Shown: positions 16,237 to 24,823, numbered from the stretch's first letter. The stretch is DNA of 64,000 nt from Cupriavidus basilensis (GCF_008801925.2 NZ_CP062804.1:310001-374000), one strand, 5' to 3'. The notes: generated by a model not told the origin, from the sequence alone. Program-made: numbers and translations.

Positions 16237-18570
16237 ATGACGGATCCGGTTGACCAACGGCACGCTTACGGTGGTGCACACCAGGCGTATTTCCTGGAGG
16301 TGCCCGGCGCGGCCAGCGCCGCCGAGCTGTCGGTGGTGTCGTTCGAGGCGGTGGAACGCCTGGGCGACACGTACACTGTGACGATCCGGCTGACGCACCC
16401 GTTGCCGCTCGATCGGGCCGACTATCTCGGCAAAGACGCAAGATTCCTGATCGATCCTGGCGACGGCACGGCGCCGCGCAAGTTCGGCGGCTGCATCACG
16501 GGCTTCTCCGAGACCAGGCAGACCCATGATTTCTGCGCCTACGAGATCGTGGTCGAGCCGCTGGTCGCGCGGCTGCGGCTCACGCGCGCGAGCCGCGTCT
16601 ATCAGCACCTGACCGCCCCCCAGATCATCGAGGCAATCCTGCGCCGGCATGGCCTGCAGGGCCACCAGTTTCTCCTCAAGACGCGCCGCAAGTATCCGCA
16701 GTACAAGTTCCGCCTCCAGTACCAGATGTCTGACTGGGACTACATCCGGCTGCTGATGGAGCAGGAAGGCCTCTACTGCTATTTCCTCCTGGGCAAGTTC
16801 GGCGAGATGGCGGTGTTTGGTGACGACATCGACCACTACATCTACCTGCCGGAGCTGCGGGTGCCGTACCGCGAAACGGCGGGGCTGGAATCCGGCGTCG
16901 AGGCCGTGACCGATCTCAAGTCCCATGCGCGGACGGTGCCGGAATCGATCCTCGTCGCGGACTACAACCCCGAGCAGTCCTGGGAGCGCATCCAGGCCGA
17001 GGCGAACATCGCCCGCAAGGACAAGACCACCTACGGCCAGTCCTATGTCTATGGAAGCCATCACCTGGACAAGGACGGCGCCAAATGGGAGGCGCAACTG
17101 CGCCACGAGGCCGCGATCGCCTGGCAACTGATCTACGAGGGCGCAAGCAATGTGCTGGAACTGCAAGCATCGCGTATCCTGCGCATGGACCGGGTGCTGC
17201 CCGACGCGCCCAACGGGCTGGTGATCATCGAGGTCAGGCACAGCGGCGGGCGCGATGCGGCGTACCGCAACACCTTCAAGGCCATCCCCTCGGACCGGCG
17301 CTTCCGGCTGCCGCTCGCTGAAGACAAATGGCCCAGGATCCACGGCACGCTGAGCGCCCGCGTGACCTCGCCGGGCCAGTACAAGTACGCCTATCTGACG
17401 CAGGCGGGCCACTACACGGTCCGTTTCGACCTGGACTTCGATACATCATGGCCAAAGGGCTGCGAGAGCGTGCCGCTGCGATTGGCCAAGCCGTTTGCCG
17501 GGTCGCGCCAGACCGGCTTTCACTTCCCGGCGCTCGATGGGACCGATGCGGCGATTGCGTTCCACGACGGCAACCCGAACAAGCCGTATATCGCGCATTT
17601 CCATCACAACAGTCAGCATGTCGACCTGATCACCAACCAGGACCGCTTGCAGTCGCGCAATGTCATCCATACGCAGAGCGGCAACAAAGTCGAACTGGAA
17701 GACTGGGAGGACGAGGAACACGTACAGCTTTCCACCGAGCATTCTGGCAAAAGCCAGTTGACCCTCGGGCATATGGTCAACGGCGAGCGCCAGAAGCGTG
17801 GTGAAGGGTTCGAGCTGCGTACCTCTGGTTGGGGCGCGATCCGGGGTGGCAAGGGGCTGTTCATTTCGGCGGATGACCAGCCGAATGCGGGGGGGCAGCA
17901 GCTCGCAATGGATGCGGCCAAACATCTTCTCTCCGACGCGCTGGAACAGATGCAGCGGCTCAACGAGTGCGCTGCCGCGGCAAAGGTACAGCTGGCAGAT
18001 ATCGCGCGGCAACGTGACCTGATGGAACAGCGCCTCCTGAACCTCCAGCAGGCGGTCATTCTCCTGAGCGCACCGGCGGGGATCGCGCTCGCCACCGCTG
18101 AGAGCATCCAGCTCGCAGCCAACGGCAATGTGATTGCGTCGGCCGGCTCGAATCTCGACCTCGGGGCAGGCAAGCGCATCACCATTGCCGCGGGGCAGGG
18201 CGCATCGATCTTTGCCCAGGACAACGGCATCAAGCTCGTGGCTGCGAAAGCCGATTTCTCGGCAGCGGCACACGCCGGGCAGATGCAGCTCGCGTCCTCC
18301 AAAGACATGATTCTCTCGAGTGTCAACGGCAAGCTCAATGCGGCGTCTGCCGGTGCGCTGACTTTATCCAGTCAGGGCGCCTATATCAAGCTCGAAGGCG
18401 GCAATATCGAACTGGGGTGTCCGGGCAGCATTACGTTGAAGACCGGCAACTTCACGTGGCAGGCACCTGCGAGCCTGAACCCGTCCATGCCGGAGCTTCC
18501 GGTGGGTGTTTGCCGCCAGTGCCTGCTCAATTCGCATACCGGCGCCGAAGCCATGACCGAGAAGGGCTGA
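16237..18570 (+). CDS. vgrG: T6SS spike protein VgrG (TssI)
   Basis: VgrG trimers cap the Hcp tube and carry effectors. The 777 residues show a gp27-like N-terminal half (SDWDYIRLLMEQEGLYCYF motif, then a gp5-type OB region near residues 385-460 with HFHHNSQHVD) and a C-terminal DUF2345 domain of repeated beta segments (about residues 560-740, with LASSKDMILSS and ALTLSSQGAYIKLEGG). The tail has Cys residues (GVCRQCLL) but no added enzyme domain. A GGAGCGAAG site precedes the ATG. The next gene is a DUF4123 adaptor two bases after the stop, the usual order for an effector-loading operon. Confidence 0.97.
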   Translation: MTDPVDQRHAYGGAHQAYFLEVPGAASAAELSVVSFEAVERLGDTYTVTIRLTHPLPLDRADYLGKDARFLIDPGDGTAPRKFGGCITGFSETRQTHDFCAYEIVVEPLVARLRLTRASRVYQHLTAPQIIEAILRRHGLQGHQFLLKTRRKYPQYKFRLQYQMSDWDYIRLLMEQEGLYCYFLLGKFGEMAVFGDDIDHYIYLPELRVPYRETAGLESGVEAVTDLKSHARTVPESILVADYNPEQSWERIQAEANIARKDKTTYGQSYVYGSHHLDKDGAKWEAQLRHEAAIAWQLIYEGASNVLELQASRILRMDRVLPDAPNGLVIIEVRHSGGRDAAYRNTFKAIPSDRRFRLPLAEDKWPRIHGTLSARVTSPGQYKYAYLTQAGHYTVRFDLDFDTSWPKGCESVPLRLAKPFAGSRQTGFHFPALDGTDAAIAFHDGNPNKPYIAHFHHNSQHVDLITNQDRLQSRNVIHTQSGNKVELEDWEDEEHVQLSTEHSGKSQLTLGHMVNGERQKRGEGFELRTSGWGAIRGGKGLFISADDQPNAGGQQLAMDAAKHLLSDALEQMQRLNECAAAAKVQLADIARQRDLMEQRLLNLQQAVILLSAPAGIALATAESIQLAANGNVIASAGSNLDLGAGKRITIAAGQGASIFAQDNGIKLVAAKADFSAAAHAGQMQLASSKDMILSSVNGKLNAASAGALTLSSQGAYIKLEGGNIELGCPGSITLKTGNFTWQAPASLNPSMPELPVGVCRQCLLNSHTGAEAMTEKG

Positions 18571-18572
18571 AT

Positions 18573-19526
18573 ATGACCGCGATCGCTCAGCAGTTGGACG
18601 CAAGGGAGGTGGACTCGCCGTGGGCTGCGTTCCAGTCTCGCGTCGAAGCCGCACGTCACAGGTATGACGAGCTAGATCTGCCGACCCACCTGTATGCGCT
18701 CGTCGATACGCGTGGATTGCCCGATCTTCGCGAAGCCCTGGAGCGTCTCGACTCAATACCGTTCGCTGCGCTTTGGGACGGGACTGACCTGTCGGCGTTC
18801 AAGGACATAGCGCCACTGCTGATCAAGATCGATCTCGGCGCAACCGATGCAGACATGCCTCGCCAACTGCTCAAGCGCCTCTGGCGGTTTTCGGATGAGA
18901 GACTCATGGTGACCTGGATCTGGACGCCACATGGGCTGGAAGAACTCGCCGATCATTTCCGAGGGTATTGCGAGTACACGCTGCCGGATCGGCGTGCGTT
19001 CTACCTGCATTTCTACGACAACCGGATACTTGAGCGGCTACGCCTGACCTGGACACAGGATGAATGGACGCGCTTTGCATCCGTCGCATTCGAGATTTGG
19101 TATCGCAACCGCTCCGGCGAGGATAGCGCGTGGAGCGGCGATACGCTCTCCCAACCAAGCGGTGCGGCCCCGCTTCAGCTGTCCGACGAACAGCAACTGA
19201 GACTGCACACGCTGGGATATGCCGACAAGGTGGCGATGCAGCTCACCGAAGTCTATGGGGTGCTGCTGGAACACCTGTCGTCTGATGCCTTGTATCTGGC
19301 AGTCCATACCCAGGTCGAGAGAGCAAGGCGCCACGGCGTGCGCGACGAACTGGACATGCTTTGGTACGTAGCCAAGGGGCTCCTTGTCTCGCCGCAGTTT
19401 GATGAGCATCCTTTGATCCATCCGAAGTTGTTGGCCGCTTCGCATGGGCGCATCTCATTTTCCGAAGCGCTCTCGCTAGTCGGAGACGCGTGCCGGGAAG
19501 AATCCAGGAAGGTTGAGACCATATGA
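18573..19526 (+). CDS. DUF4123 T6SS adaptor (Tap/Tec-like chaperone)
   Basis: DUF4123 proteins load an effector onto the VgrG encoded beside them. The 317 residues show the family pattern: HLYALVDTRGLPDL near the start, FAALWDGTDL, then LLKRLWRFSDERLMVTWIW and RGYCEYTLPDRRAFYLHFYDNRILERL. The ATG at 18573 follows the vgrG stop by two bases; the frame extends further upstream but only inside vgrG. The C-terminal end (WYVAKGLLVSPQFDEHP) closely resembles the C-terminal end of the downstream DUF3304 lipoproteins. The stop overlaps the next gene by ATGA. Confidence 0.92.
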   Translation: MTAIAQQLDAREVDSPWAAFQSRVEAARHRYDELDLPTHLYALVDTRGLPDLREALERLDSIPFAALWDGTDLSAFKDIAPLLIKIDLGATDADMPRQLLKRLWRFSDERLMVTWIWTPHGLEELADHFRGYCEYTLPDRRAFYLHFYDNRILERLRLTWTQDEWTRFASVAFEIWYRNRSGEDSAWSGDTLSQPSGAAPLQLSDEQQLRLHTLGYADKVAMQLTEVYGVLLEHLSSDALYLAVHTQVERARRHGVRDELDMLWYVAKGLLVSPQFDEHPLIHPKLLAASHGRISFSEALSLVGDACREESRKVETI

Positions 19527-20476
19527 ATGGAAGACGAGTCGCCATCTGGCAACTGCTACTCTCCCTGGTGCTGGTCTCCGGCTGCGATGCGTTCACCGCC
19601 GAGCCGTCGCGCGGTGCACATTTCCGCTATCCCGGCACCAGCGAGTACATCACAGAAGGTGCGCCGCCCGGATCGAAGGGTTTTCCGATGGGAATCCAGT
19701 GCGCGACGCTGCGGGACATGCTGTACGAGGCGTTGACGGCAGGTGCGCTGCTGGAAAGGATGGATGCGCTATTTCGGCACCAAGGTCCGTCATTCACGAG
19801 CCTCCGCCTTGCGCACCCCGTCTCTGCCGGCAAGGACAACGTCCAGGTCCCCGACCTGATCAAGGCATACCACAGCGTGGTGCCGCTCGAAGCAGGCCGC
19901 AACTTCACGCCCCATATGGAAGTACTCCTGCGCTGGCTGGCAGAACGGTATCCATCGCCCGCGTTCGAGGAAATGGTCTCGCGCCATGCAGATGAGGTAA
20001 AGCGTGCGCATTTCGCCGTGGAGAAGGAAGTCAAGGTTGCCGAGGCCGCGTATCAAGTGGAGCGCCGACGCTCCCCTGTCGATCCGGTGGCACTGTCCAA
20101 GGCACTGACCAGATGGCATGCGGCGCGGGACGCGCAAGCCCGGGCCCTTCACGTGACGGTCCGGGAGTTATCCCGCCCGAATGTCTGGGAGCGTATCGCG
20201 AAGGAGGCGCGGGAGCAGGCCTGGCGCTTGTCGCTGCAGACCGAACTGCAGAAGTCAGCCAATCGCCTCCGCAGCATGAAGGGCCGGATGGAGTTGTCAT
20301 ACGACGCAGACCTTGACGAGAGCGTAAAGACGATAGAGGCAGCCGTTCTGACACCGGAAGCCGCGGCGCTTGCTCAGGCCTGGGCGGATGGGTTGGACGG
20401 AAGAAATCCACTGCCGCCAGAGGTCATGACGCTGTTTGACCTGTTGATCCTTGGGCAGACGCGAGAGCGCTCTTGA
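19523..20476 (+). CDS. Chimeric lipoprotein: DUF3304-type signal joined to the effector C-terminal part
   Basis: The 317-residue product starts with a lipoprotein signal (lipobox LVSGC, Cys21, then DAFTAEPS), nearly the same as in the DUF3304 lipoproteins downstream (LITGC DAFSSEPT). From about residue 36 (YPGTSEYIT) to the end it aligns with residues about 399-673 of the Tle1-like effector, with shared blocks such as IPDLI/VPDLI, LRWLA-RY-SPAF, ELPYDAD/ELSYDAD and NPLPP-VM-LFDLL. It therefore lacks the effector's catalytic half and its last 67 or so residues. I infer a deletion that fused the front of an immunity-type gene with the back of an effector gene. It is still open and coupled to DUF4123, so it may be expressed as an orphan binding protein, or it may be a relic. 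Confidence 0.75.
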   Translation: MNGRRVAIWQLLLSLVLVSGCDAFTAEPSRGAHFRYPGTSEYITEGAPPGSKGFPMGIQCATLRDMLYEALTAGALLERMDALFRHQGPSFTSLRLAHPVSAGKDNVQVPDLIKAYHSVVPLEAGRNFTPHMEVLLRWLAERYPSPAFEEMVSRHADEVKRAHFAVEKEVKVAEAAYQVERRRSPVDPVALSKALTRWHAARDAQARALHVTVRELSRPNVWERIAKEAREQAWRLSLQTELQKSANRLRSMKGRMELSYDADLDESVKTIEAAVLTPEAAALAQAWADGLDGRNPLPPEVMTLFDLLILGQTRERS

Positions 20477-20487
20477 ATGGAGTGAAG

Positions 20488-20680
20488 ATGAGAAGGCAAT
20501 CGTTCTGGCTTTTGGCCTTGTCATTGATGCTTGCTACCGGGGGGGGCGATGCACATTCTTCGGAGCCGTCCTACGACGGCCTGAGTGTAGGGGTATTTAA
20601 CTACAGGCCATGCAACCTGAGTCGACGAGTTGAAGCGTGATCATTTCGAGTATATCCAGTCAGGAGCCGCCCATGGTTAA
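20488..20680 (+). pseudogene. Collapsed DUF3304 lipoprotein gene
   Basis: The start encodes a signal and mature start like those of the intact copies (ALSLMLATG, HSSEPSYDGLSVGVFNY), but the lipobox Cys has become Gly in a run of eight G. After the CNLSR codons it jumps straight to the last codons of a DUF3304 gene (DELKRD-FE-IQSGAAHG then TAA), now in a shifted frame that stops early at 20640. About 600 bases present in the intact copies are missing. It marks a third unit of the immunity array. Confidence 0.75.
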
Positions 20681-20760
20681 AGCGACACAACCCGATCATG
20701 CTGACCGGCCCCAAACAGGATGCTAGACGTCATGCTGACGGGACACGCAATCAGCCTCTT
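20673..20760 (+). pseudogene. Effector start remnant behind the collapsed lipoprotein gene
   Basis: The ATG overlaps the lipoprotein stop exactly as in the intact lipoprotein-effector junction. About 70 bases can be aligned with the effector start (compare the CGACGGCATGCTGATGGCAC block near 22600), but an indel shifts the frame and a stop follows after 17 codons. It supports an ancient lipoprotein-effector unit at this place. Confidence 0.55.
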
Positions 20761-20821
20761 TTTTTCACGCGTTCGATCGCCATCGCAATCGCGACGACGC
20801 AGACCGCAAGCTGAAGTGAAC

Positions 20822-21616
20822 ATGAAAATCAGATTCTCTTACGCGCTACTTCTGTCCCTGACACTCATCACCGGATGCGATGCGTTTTCGTCCGAGCCGA
20901 CGTATGGCGGGTTGAGCATTGGGGGCTTCAACTACACACCGTATAACCTGAGTCGGTTCGTTGTCTACGACAGGTATGGCAATACCGCCGGCGGCGGCGG
21001 CGATCTGATGCCGGGTTCCGGTCAGGGAAGCCTTAGTTGTTGCTACAAATTGAAAGGGACTGATTTCACAGTGAAATGGGACGTCTACGATGCAGACGAG
21101 GCGATCAAGGACCTCTACGCGCCGATCCGGAAGATTCACAAGGTTACAGAGGTTCATTTACCCCCGACAAAGCTCGAAGGTGGAGCCGGCACGCGCATCC
21201 TCGGCCTGCACTTCTACCCGGACGATCACATCGAATTCGAGTTTCGAAATGACCTGAGAGGCACGCGCATCGAGTACGACGAGATCTGGGGATGGCTCGA
21301 TCGAACATACGGCAAACAACTCAATCCCGAAGGGCTGCACGATTCGGTTGTGTTCCGGCAAACCGCGCGCGTTGCGGCGGGGGGATGGACAAAGTACCGC
21401 CTCACCGATAAGCGAGATCTTCGCTGGTACGTCTACTACGCGATGCTTGTCAACCCGAAATTCGACGAGCATCCCGCTGTCCAGAATATATTGGCCAAGA
21501 CAAAGGACAAGCCAGGTGAGTTCGGCGCGGCAATGGAGCAACTACCGGCGCCGATCGTTGATGAGCTGAAACGTGACCAATTCAAGCACATCCAATCAGG
21601 AGCCGCCCATGGCTGA
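20822..21616 (+). CDS. DUF3304 lipoprotein, probable T6SS immunity protein (copy A)
   Basis: A 264-residue lipoprotein with signal and lipobox LITGC (Cys19), then a DUF3304 domain: GGFNYTPYNLSRF, GGGGDLMPG, SLSCCYKLKG and the FTVKWDVYD strand. A C-terminal extension of about 110 residues follows (DEIWGWLDRTYG to the end). DUF3304 genes often sit beside DUF2235 (Tle1-like) T6SS effectors, and characterised Tli1 immunity proteins are periplasmic lipoproteins, so an immunity role is inferred. It is almost identical to copy B except in the region of residues 42-112, where most changes fall. The stop overlaps a truncated effector start. Confidence 0.8.
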   Translation: MKIRFSYALLLSLTLITGCDAFSSEPTYGGLSIGGFNYTPYNLSRFVVYDRYGNTAGGGGDLMPGSGQGSLSCCYKLKGTDFTVKWDVYDADEAIKDLYAPIRKIHKVTEVHLPPTKLEGGAGTRILGLHFYPDDHIEFEFRNDLRGTRIEYDEIWGWLDRTYGKQLNPEGLHDSVVFRQTARVAAGGWTKYRLTDKRDLRWYVYYAMLVNPKFDEHPAVQNILAKTKDKPGEFGAAMEQLPAPIVDELKRDQFKHIQSGAAHG

Positions 21617-21686
21617 AGCGACACAACTCGACCCCGCTTACGGGACCCCAAGCAAGGTGATAGACGGCGTGCTGATGGCACACAAA
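20822..21686 (+). repeat. 865-bp tandem duplication, copy A
   Basis: Bases 20822-21686 align with 21757-22621 at a constant offset of 935, from the DUF3304 start through the first 26 codons of the effector. The linkers before each copy also share similar stretches. Identity is near complete over the last two thirds and lower over the DUF3304 core. Confidence 0.85.
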
Positions 21687-21749
21687 GACCGGCTCTCTTT
21701 CACGCGGACAGTCACCATCCCGGTCACGACGATGCAGACCACAAGCTGA
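21609..21749 (+). pseudogene. Truncated effector start between the two DUF3304 genes
   Basis: A 46-codon frame overlaps the DUF3304 stop in the same way as the real effector does. Its first 26 codons resemble the effector start (DPA-GTPSKVIDGVLMAHK against DPADRTPSKVLDGMLMAHK), then the match ends and unrelated residues run to a stop just before the next DUF3304 gene. It is a duplication scar and shows that each unit once carried lipoprotein plus effector. Confidence 0.8.
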
Positions 21750-21756
21750 GGCGAAC

Positions 21757-22551
21757 ATGAAAATCAGATTCTTTTACGCGCTACTTCTGTCCCTGACACT
21801 TATTACAGGATGCGATGCGTTTTCGTCTGAGCCGACGTATGGTGGGTTAAGCATTGGGGGCTTCAACTACACACCGTATAACCTCGACCGATTCGTCATC
21901 ACCGACAAATATGGAAACAAGGCCGGCGGTGGCGGTGATCTAATGCCTGGGGCAGGTCAGGGAAGCCTCAGTTGCTGCTACAAGTTGAAGGGAACGGATT
22001 TCACGGTCGACTGGTATGTCGTTGATCAGGATGAATTCATGAAGGATCCTTATGGCCCACTTAAAGAGATCCATAAGGTTACTCGCGTGCACTTCCCGCA
22101 AAAAAAACTCGAAGGCGGAGCCGGAACACGCATCCTCGGCCTGCACTTCTACCCGGACGATCACGTCGAATTCGAGTTTCGAAATGACCTGCGAGGCACG
22201 CGAATCGAGTACGACGAGATCTGGGGGTGGCTCGATCGAACATACGGCAAACAACTCAATCCCAAAGGGCTGCACGATTCGGTTGTGTTCCGGCAAACCG
22301 CGCGCGTTGCGGCGGGGGGATGGACAAAGTACCGCCTCACCGATAAGCGAGATCTTCGCTGGTACGTCTACTACGCGATGCTCGTCAACCCGAAGTTCGA
22401 CGAGCATCCCGCTGTCCAGAATATATTGGCCAAGACAAAGGACAAGCCGGGTGAGTTCGGCGCGGCAATGGAGCAGCTACCGGCTCCGATCGTTGATGAG
22501 CTGAAGCGTGACCAATTCAAGCACATCCAATCAGGAGCCGCCCATGGCTGA
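21757..22551 (+). CDS. DUF3304 lipoprotein, probable T6SS immunity protein (copy B)
   Basis: A 264-residue lipoprotein with lipobox LITGC (Cys19), colinear with copy A. The region around residues 42-112 differs most (RFVITDKYGNKAG, VDWYVVDQDEFMKDPYG, VHFPQKKLEGG), while the last 150 residues are nearly unchanged. Its stop overlaps the effector ATG by eight bases, so this copy is the translational partner of the full-length effector and the most likely cognate immunity gene. Acting in the periplasm is inferred from the lipoprotein signal. Confidence 0.8.
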   Translation: MKIRFFYALLLSLTLITGCDAFSSEPTYGGLSIGGFNYTPYNLDRFVITDKYGNKAGGGGDLMPGAGQGSLSCCYKLKGTDFTVDWYVVDQDEFMKDPYGPLKEIHKVTRVHFPQKKLEGGAGTRILGLHFYPDDHVEFEFRNDLRGTRIEYDEIWGWLDRTYGKQLNPKGLHDSVVFRQTARVAAGGWTKYRLTDKRDLRWYVYYAMLVNPKFDEHPAVQNILAKTKDKPGEFGAAMEQLPAPIVDELKRDQFKHIQSGAAHG

Positions 22552-22621
22552 AACGATAAAAATCGACCCCGCCGATCGGACCCCAAGCAAGGTGCTCGAC
22601 GGCATGCTGATGGCACACAAG
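21757..22621 (+). repeat. 865-bp tandem duplication, copy B
   Basis: The partner of 20822-21686 with no length change. Copy B continues into the intact effector, whereas copy A breaks off after the first 26 effector codons. Confidence 0.85.
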
Positions 22622-24766
22622 CCGTACAAGAGCGACGACTGCATCCGCTGCGGTGCGGTCATCAAGATGGGCTTCTTCTTCGATGGGTTCGGTCGCCATC
22701 GTGACCACGACGACCCGTCGACTTCACGCTATTCGAACATCTGCCGGCTATGGGAAGCGCATCGGGAGATGCGCGATACGCGTCGCCAGAAGATGCTCAA
22801 CCAGTTCTGGTACCGTTTCTATTATTCCGGTCTGGGTACGGAGCTGAACCTGGACGCGGCCAACAATGAAATTGTCTCGGCAGGGATCAAAACAGCGACT
22901 GCGGTTGGCAAGTCAGCCGCTAACTCGGCGAAATCCACAGCCCAGAAAATCGTTGGTGTCGACAAGGTGCTTGACCTGAAGACAGCGCCGGGTAAAGCCA
23001 TGAAGAGCGCGATATCAGAGGCACTCGACGAAATGTCGTGGCGGCCGGTCGCCAAGGTGTACGGCGACCTCGCTGCGCAGGCGAAAACGATCCCGGACAA
23101 GGTGGGTCGCGTACTGACGATGGCACGGGATGATCGATGGGTGAGGCGCGGCAAGGCGGCCGTTCGGGGATCGCTGTACGACATCAGGAAGAATCCGCTG
23201 AAGGCAGGCTGGTCCGTTGCCAAGGGCGTATTTGTTGATGTGGCGATGGACTCGATTCCCCAGGTACGCGACAACGCGGCTGTCGCCCGCCTGTTCGGTA
23301 CCGGATTCGAGGATCGTCTTAGCGCGGCGCTGGACCAGTTCAAGGCGGCCTATAAAGACGCCAAGTCGTCGATGAACAAGGTCCAGCGCATCGAAGTTTC
23401 CGTGTTTGGCGCCGATCGCGGTGGTGTTCTTGCGCGGGCCTTCGTCAACGAACTGGTGCGCAGATACAGCCGGCGTAGCGATGTCGATCTTGCGATCGAA
23501 GGCGACACCATCGAGATCAAGTTTCTGGGCCTGCTCGATGCCGTGTCGTCGTTGATGGCGGAGAACAAGCTGCTCGGCATCGTGCCGCTGGTGGGCATGA
23601 TCAAGCAAAACTATGGCGACAAGCCGCTCGGCGTTCCGGAGGCTGTCCATAAATGCGTGCATTTCGCGGCCGCGCACGAACTGCGGTTCTATCAACGGCT
23701 CGACAGCCTCGAGAAGACGCGCGGGGACCAGTACCTGTATCCGGGCACCAGCGAGGACATTACCGGTGGGGCGCCGCCGGGATCGATGGGGTTCCGCGCG
23801 GAACTCCAGCGCGTTGCGTTGCGCGACATGCTGAACGAGGCATTGATAGCGGGTGCGGCGATGGACACTATGGAGCATCTCTTTCAATACAAGGCTCCTA
23901 CTTTCACAAAGCTCACCCTCGCACATCCCGTATCAGATGGCACCGCGAGTTACAAGATCCCCGACCTGATCAACGCCTACCGCGCCATCGTGCCGCACGA
24001 GAAAGGGCTCAATTTCCAGGAGCACATGCAGGTGTTCCTGCGCTGGCTGGCGGTGCGGTATCAGTCGCCGGCGTTTCGCGCGTCAATGACGGCCACGACC
24101 GATGGCGTGAAGAAGGCGCATCAGGCGCTGTCGCAGCAGCGCGCCGACGCCGAAGCCGCGTATCAGGCCGAGCGTAAGCGCTCACCGATGGACCCGAAGG
24201 CATTGGGACAGGCGCTTGCCCGTATGCAGGCCACGCGTGACGCTGAGATGCAGTCGTTGCGCAGCACGGCGTTGGTGCTGGCAAAGCCGGTGGTGAGCGT
24301 CTGGGAGCGTATCGGCGACGAAGCGGCGGAGCAGGCCCGGCGCCTGTCGATGCAGGCCGGCCTGAAGGAGTCGGCTGCCCGCATGCGCAAGCTGGGCCAG
24401 GGTATGGAGCTTCCCTACGACGCCGATATGGAACTGAGCGCACAGGCGATCGAGGCTTTCATGCTGAGTCCGCAGGCGGTGGCGCTGTCACAGGCTTGGC
24501 AGGACGGCGCCAGTGGCAAGAATCCGCTGCCGCCGCAGGTCATGGCGCTCTTCGACCTGCTGGTGCACGACACGATGCTGACGAGTTGGCACGATCATAT
24601 TTTGTCATCGACCCTGTATTTTCAGACGCGTGCGACGGATACGTTCGGAACGAGCGACGTCGAGAAGGAAGCCAAGAAGCGTGCGGCGGACGAGCGTGCG
24701 GCGCGGCGAGTGGACAAGATGCCCACGATGGGCAGGGATGGTCAAAAGCGCCGCACGGCAATGTAG
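22544..24766 (+). CDS. T6SS effector of the Tle1-like (DUF2235) family, atypical active site
   Basis: A 740-residue cytosolic-type protein without signal peptide. It shows DUF2235 landmarks: VIKMGFFFDGFGRHRD near residue 40, a nucleophile-elbow region VFGADRGGVLARAF, FLGLLDAVSS with Asp332, VHFAAAHELRFY, and YPGTSEDITGGAPPG near residue 400. Family members usually read GFSRGA and PGVHSDVGGGY at the two key places; here the Ser is Asp291 and the His position reads Thr/Ser. An Ala/Lys-rich helical insert lies at about residues 105-240. The C-terminal third is helical and charged and ends in a basic tail. Position after vgrG, DUF4123 and DUF3304 argues for a T6SS cargo. The protein may be a lipase subfamily with a changed triad, or may have lost lipase activity. 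The ATG at 22544 is set by the overlap with the lipoprotein gene. Confidence 0.82.
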   Translation: MAETIKIDPADRTPSKVLDGMLMAHKPYKSDDCIRCGAVIKMGFFFDGFGRHRDHDDPSTSRYSNICRLWEAHREMRDTRRQKMLNQFWYRFYYSGLGTELNLDAANNEIVSAGIKTATAVGKSAANSAKSTAQKIVGVDKVLDLKTAPGKAMKSAISEALDEMSWRPVAKVYGDLAAQAKTIPDKVGRVLTMARDDRWVRRGKAAVRGSLYDIRKNPLKAGWSVAKGVFVDVAMDSIPQVRDNAAVARLFGTGFEDRLSAALDQFKAAYKDAKSSMNKVQRIEVSVFGADRGGVLARAFVNELVRRYSRRSDVDLAIEGDTIEIKFLGLLDAVSSLMAENKLLGIVPLVGMIKQNYGDKPLGVPEAVHKCVHFAAAHELRFYQRLDSLEKTRGDQYLYPGTSEDITGGAPPGSMGFRAELQRVALRDMLNEALIAGAAMDTMEHLFQYKAPTFTKLTLAHPVSDGTASYKIPDLINAYRAIVPHEKGLNFQEHMQVFLRWLAVRYQSPAFRASMTATTDGVKKAHQALSQQRADAEAAYQAERKRSPMDPKALGQALARMQATRDAEMQSLRSTALVLAKPVVSVWERIGDEAAEQARRLSMQAGLKESAARMRKLGQGMELPYDADMELSAQAIEAFMLSPQAVALSQAWQDGASGKNPLPPQVMALFDLLVHDTMLTSWHDHILSSTLYFQTRATDTFGTSDVEKEAKKRAADERAARRVDKMPTMGRDGQKRRTAM

Positions 24767-24823
24767 GGCGAGGATGGATTTGCAGCGGATTTTCGACTGA
24801 GCGATGTGGATGAGGAGAGCAAG

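Noticed and set aside
24767..24823. Possible small gene or terminator between the effector and PAAR genes
   Set aside because: The gap is 57 bases, with only the PAAR ribosome site recognisable and no stable stem with T residues.
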